A stretch of 6,161 nucleotides of DNA from Burkholderiales bacterium (GTDB taxonomy: Bacteria > Pseudomonadota > Gammaproteobacteria > Burkholderiales > Usitatibacteraceae). The notes under the pieces are model-generated. The model was not told the DNA's origin. It did not search any database and saw only the letters and a program-made list of their open reading frames with translations. The stretch lies in contig JADGRS010000208.1 of NCBI GenBank assembly GCA_017880705.1, forward strand, positions 1-6,161, in the 5' to 3' direction. Both the position numbers and the translations under genes were made by a program. This document shows, piece by piece, positions 4,967 through 6,161 of the stretch; positions within the stretch are counted from its first letter, which is position 1, and each line of letters starts with the position of its first letter.

Positions 4967-6161
4967 GGTGGCCCTCCGTGTGGTGCGTGGTGCGGGTGTG
5001 CGCATGCTGGGTCTTGTGCTGCATCATCTCTCGGTGGTGCGCGGCTTCGCGCTTGAGCTCCTCGCTCGAGCGCGGCTCGCCCAAGCGCCGCTCCATGATG
5101 AGCTTGTAGAAGAACGGCACGAAGAAGATGGCGAGGAAGGTCGCCGCGAGCATGCCGCCCATGACGCCGGTGCCCACCGAGTGGCGCGCGCCGGCGCCCG
5201 CGCCCGAGGAGAAGGCGAGCGGCGAGACGCCGAGGATGAACGCGAGCGAGGTCATGAGGATCGGGCGGAAGCGAAGCCGTGCCGCCTCGAGCGACGCAGC
5301 CGAGTAGCTCAATCCTTCCTGCGACTTGAGGAGCGCGTACTCGACGATCAGGATCGCGTTCTTCGCGGCGAGGCCGAGGAGCGTCACGAGGCCGATCTGG
5401 AAGTAGACGTCGTTGGTGAGGCCGCGAATCCACACGGCCGAGAGCGCGCCGAAGGTCCCGAACGGCAGCGCCATCATCACCGAAAGCGGCAGCGACCATC
5501 TCTCGTACTGGGCGGCGAGGATGAAGAACGCCATCAACGCCCCCATCACCAGCGCGATCGACGAAGTGCCCGTGGAGCGCTTCTCCTGGAAGGATGCCCC
5601 GCTCCAGTCGAGGGTGAATTCCGGCGGGAGCACTTCCTTCGCGAGCTTCTCGACCTCGGCGATCGCTTCCCCGGAGCTCACGCCGGGCGCGCCCGAGCCC
5701 AGCACCTTGACCGCGGGAAGGTTGTTGAAGCGCTCGAGCGTTCCGGGCCCGCTGGTGTACTCGACGCGCGCCAGCGCCTTCAGCGGAACCATCTCGCCCT
5801 TCAGGCTGCGCACGTACATGTTGCCGACATCCTCCGGACGCTTGCGATATTCGGGATCGGCCGACATCAGCACCTGCCAGGTGCGGCCGAACTTGTTGAA
5901 GTCGTTCACGTAGTAGCTGCCGAGCGTCGCCGCGAGCGTGTTGAACACCTCGTCGAGCGGCACGCCCAGCGCCTTTGCCTTCTCGCGGTCGACGTCGACA
6001 TAGAGCTGCGGCACGTTCGCGCGCCACAGCGTCTGCACTTGCATCAGGCGCGGATCCTGCGCGGCCTTCATGGTGAACGCCTGCACGACCTCCGCGAGCT
6101 TCTTCGGCCCGCCCTCGCCGCGATTCTGGATGTAGAACTCGAAGCCGCCCGCGGTGCCGAG
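4959..6161 (-). CDS. RND multidrug efflux pump, HAE1/AcrB-MexB type, C-terminal part (truncated by window edge)
   Basis: The C-terminal 400 residues of a proton-driven inner-membrane transporter are visible; roughly the first 600 lie beyond the right edge. Numbering from the first visible residue, 1-190 is the second periplasmic porter/docking loop (PQLYVDVDREKAKALGV at 51-67; GSYYVNDF at 81-88; LERFNNLPAVKVLG at 142-155). Transmembrane helices 8-12 follow: about 199-217, 224-245, 254-276, 300-318 and 330-354. GLAAKNAILIVEYA (263-276) carries K267, equivalent to AcrB K940 of the proton-relay network, and LTNDVYFQIGL (248-258) and RFRPILMTSLAF (297-308) are also hallmarks. The partner aspartates of helix 4 are outside the window. 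The cytoplasmic tail is unusually histidine-rich, with nine histidines among residues 375-400. The frame is intact to the edge. The gene is upstream of and overlaps the lipoprotein gene; the adaptor gene is expected further upstream. Confidence 0.96.
   Translation of the reverse strand, partial: LGTAGGFEFYIQNRGEGGPKKLAEVVQAFTMKAAQDPRLMQVQTLWRANVPQLYVDVDREKAKALGVPLDEVFNTLAATLGSYYVNDFNKFGRTWQVLMSADPEYRKRPEDVGNMYVRSLKGEMVPLKALARVEYTSGPGTLERFNNLPAVKVLGSGAPGVSSGEAIAEVEKLAKEVLPPEFTLDWSGASFQEKRSTGTSSIALVMGALMAFFILAAQYERWSLPLSVMMALPFGTFGALSAVWIRGLTNDVYFQIGLVTLLGLAAKNAILIVEYALLKSQEGLSYSAASLEAARLRFRPILMTSLAFILGVSPLAFSSGAGAGARHSVGTGVMGGMLAATFLAIFFVPFFYKLIMERRLGEPRSSEELKREAAHHREMMQHKTQHAHTRTTHHTEGHHD
4972..4977 (-). 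promoter_or_regulatory. Shine-Dalgarno site of the efflux lipoprotein gene
   Basis: On the minus strand GGAGGG stands 5 nt before the ATG at 4966. It lies inside the last codons of the pump gene, and the start and the pump stop overlap as ATGACTGA. Ribosomes finishing the pump could re-initiate directly on the lipoprotein. This site decides the start of the lipoprotein. Confidence 0.75.

Noticed and set aside
3971..5005. Start of the outer-membrane lipoprotein at 5005
   Set aside because: It would add 13 residues before the signal peptide and lacks a good ribosome-binding site, whereas GGAGGG stands 5 nt before the ATG at 4966.
4046..5056. 336-residue open frame on the plus strand opposite the efflux genes
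   Set aside because: It is antisense to well-supported pump and lipoprotein genes, and its Arg/Gly/Glu-rich translation reflects GC-rich codons read backwards.

Overview
The window is GC-rich proteobacterial chromosome. An EarP-type arginine rhamnosyltransferase is present. That family occurs mainly in beta- and some gammaproteobacteria whose EF-P carries an arginine. Together with the high GC content and a MexB/OprM-type efflux operon, it makes a betaproteobacterium the best guess. No rRNA, tRNA, CRISPR array or complete transposase gene is visible.

Layout from left to right. Positions 1-131 hold 2.5 units of a diverged 51-nt tandem repeat that runs off the left edge. earP lies on the minus strand (154-1314). 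Only 43 bp separates its start from a divergently transcribed NAD-dependent epimerase/dehydratase-like gene (1358-2362, plus strand). A DedA-family membrane protein gene (2365-3003, plus strand) follows 2 bp later. It looks foreign to its neighbourhood: its GC content is visibly lower, and it sits between imperfect direct repeats made from the last codons of the epimerase gene (about 2306-2354 and 3005-3056). A 27-bp perfect inverted repeat with its own inner hairpin (3071-3150) separates dedA from the convergent genes on its right.

The right half is one minus-strand operon read from the right edge. It contains the C-terminal 400 residues of an HAE1/AcrB-type RND pump (4959-6161, truncated by the window), an OprM/NodT-type outer-membrane lipoprotein (3548-4966) that overlaps the pump gene by 8 bp, and a 130-residue protein of unknown function (3150-3542) that starts 5 bp after the lipoprotein stop. 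The pump and lipoprotein would form a tripartite efflux system with a periplasmic adaptor presumably encoded beyond the window.

Most of the window is ordinary. The part worth a second look is 2300-3150, where three similar repeat heads, a duplicated gene tail and a low-GC dedA gene suggest a recombination or insertion event.
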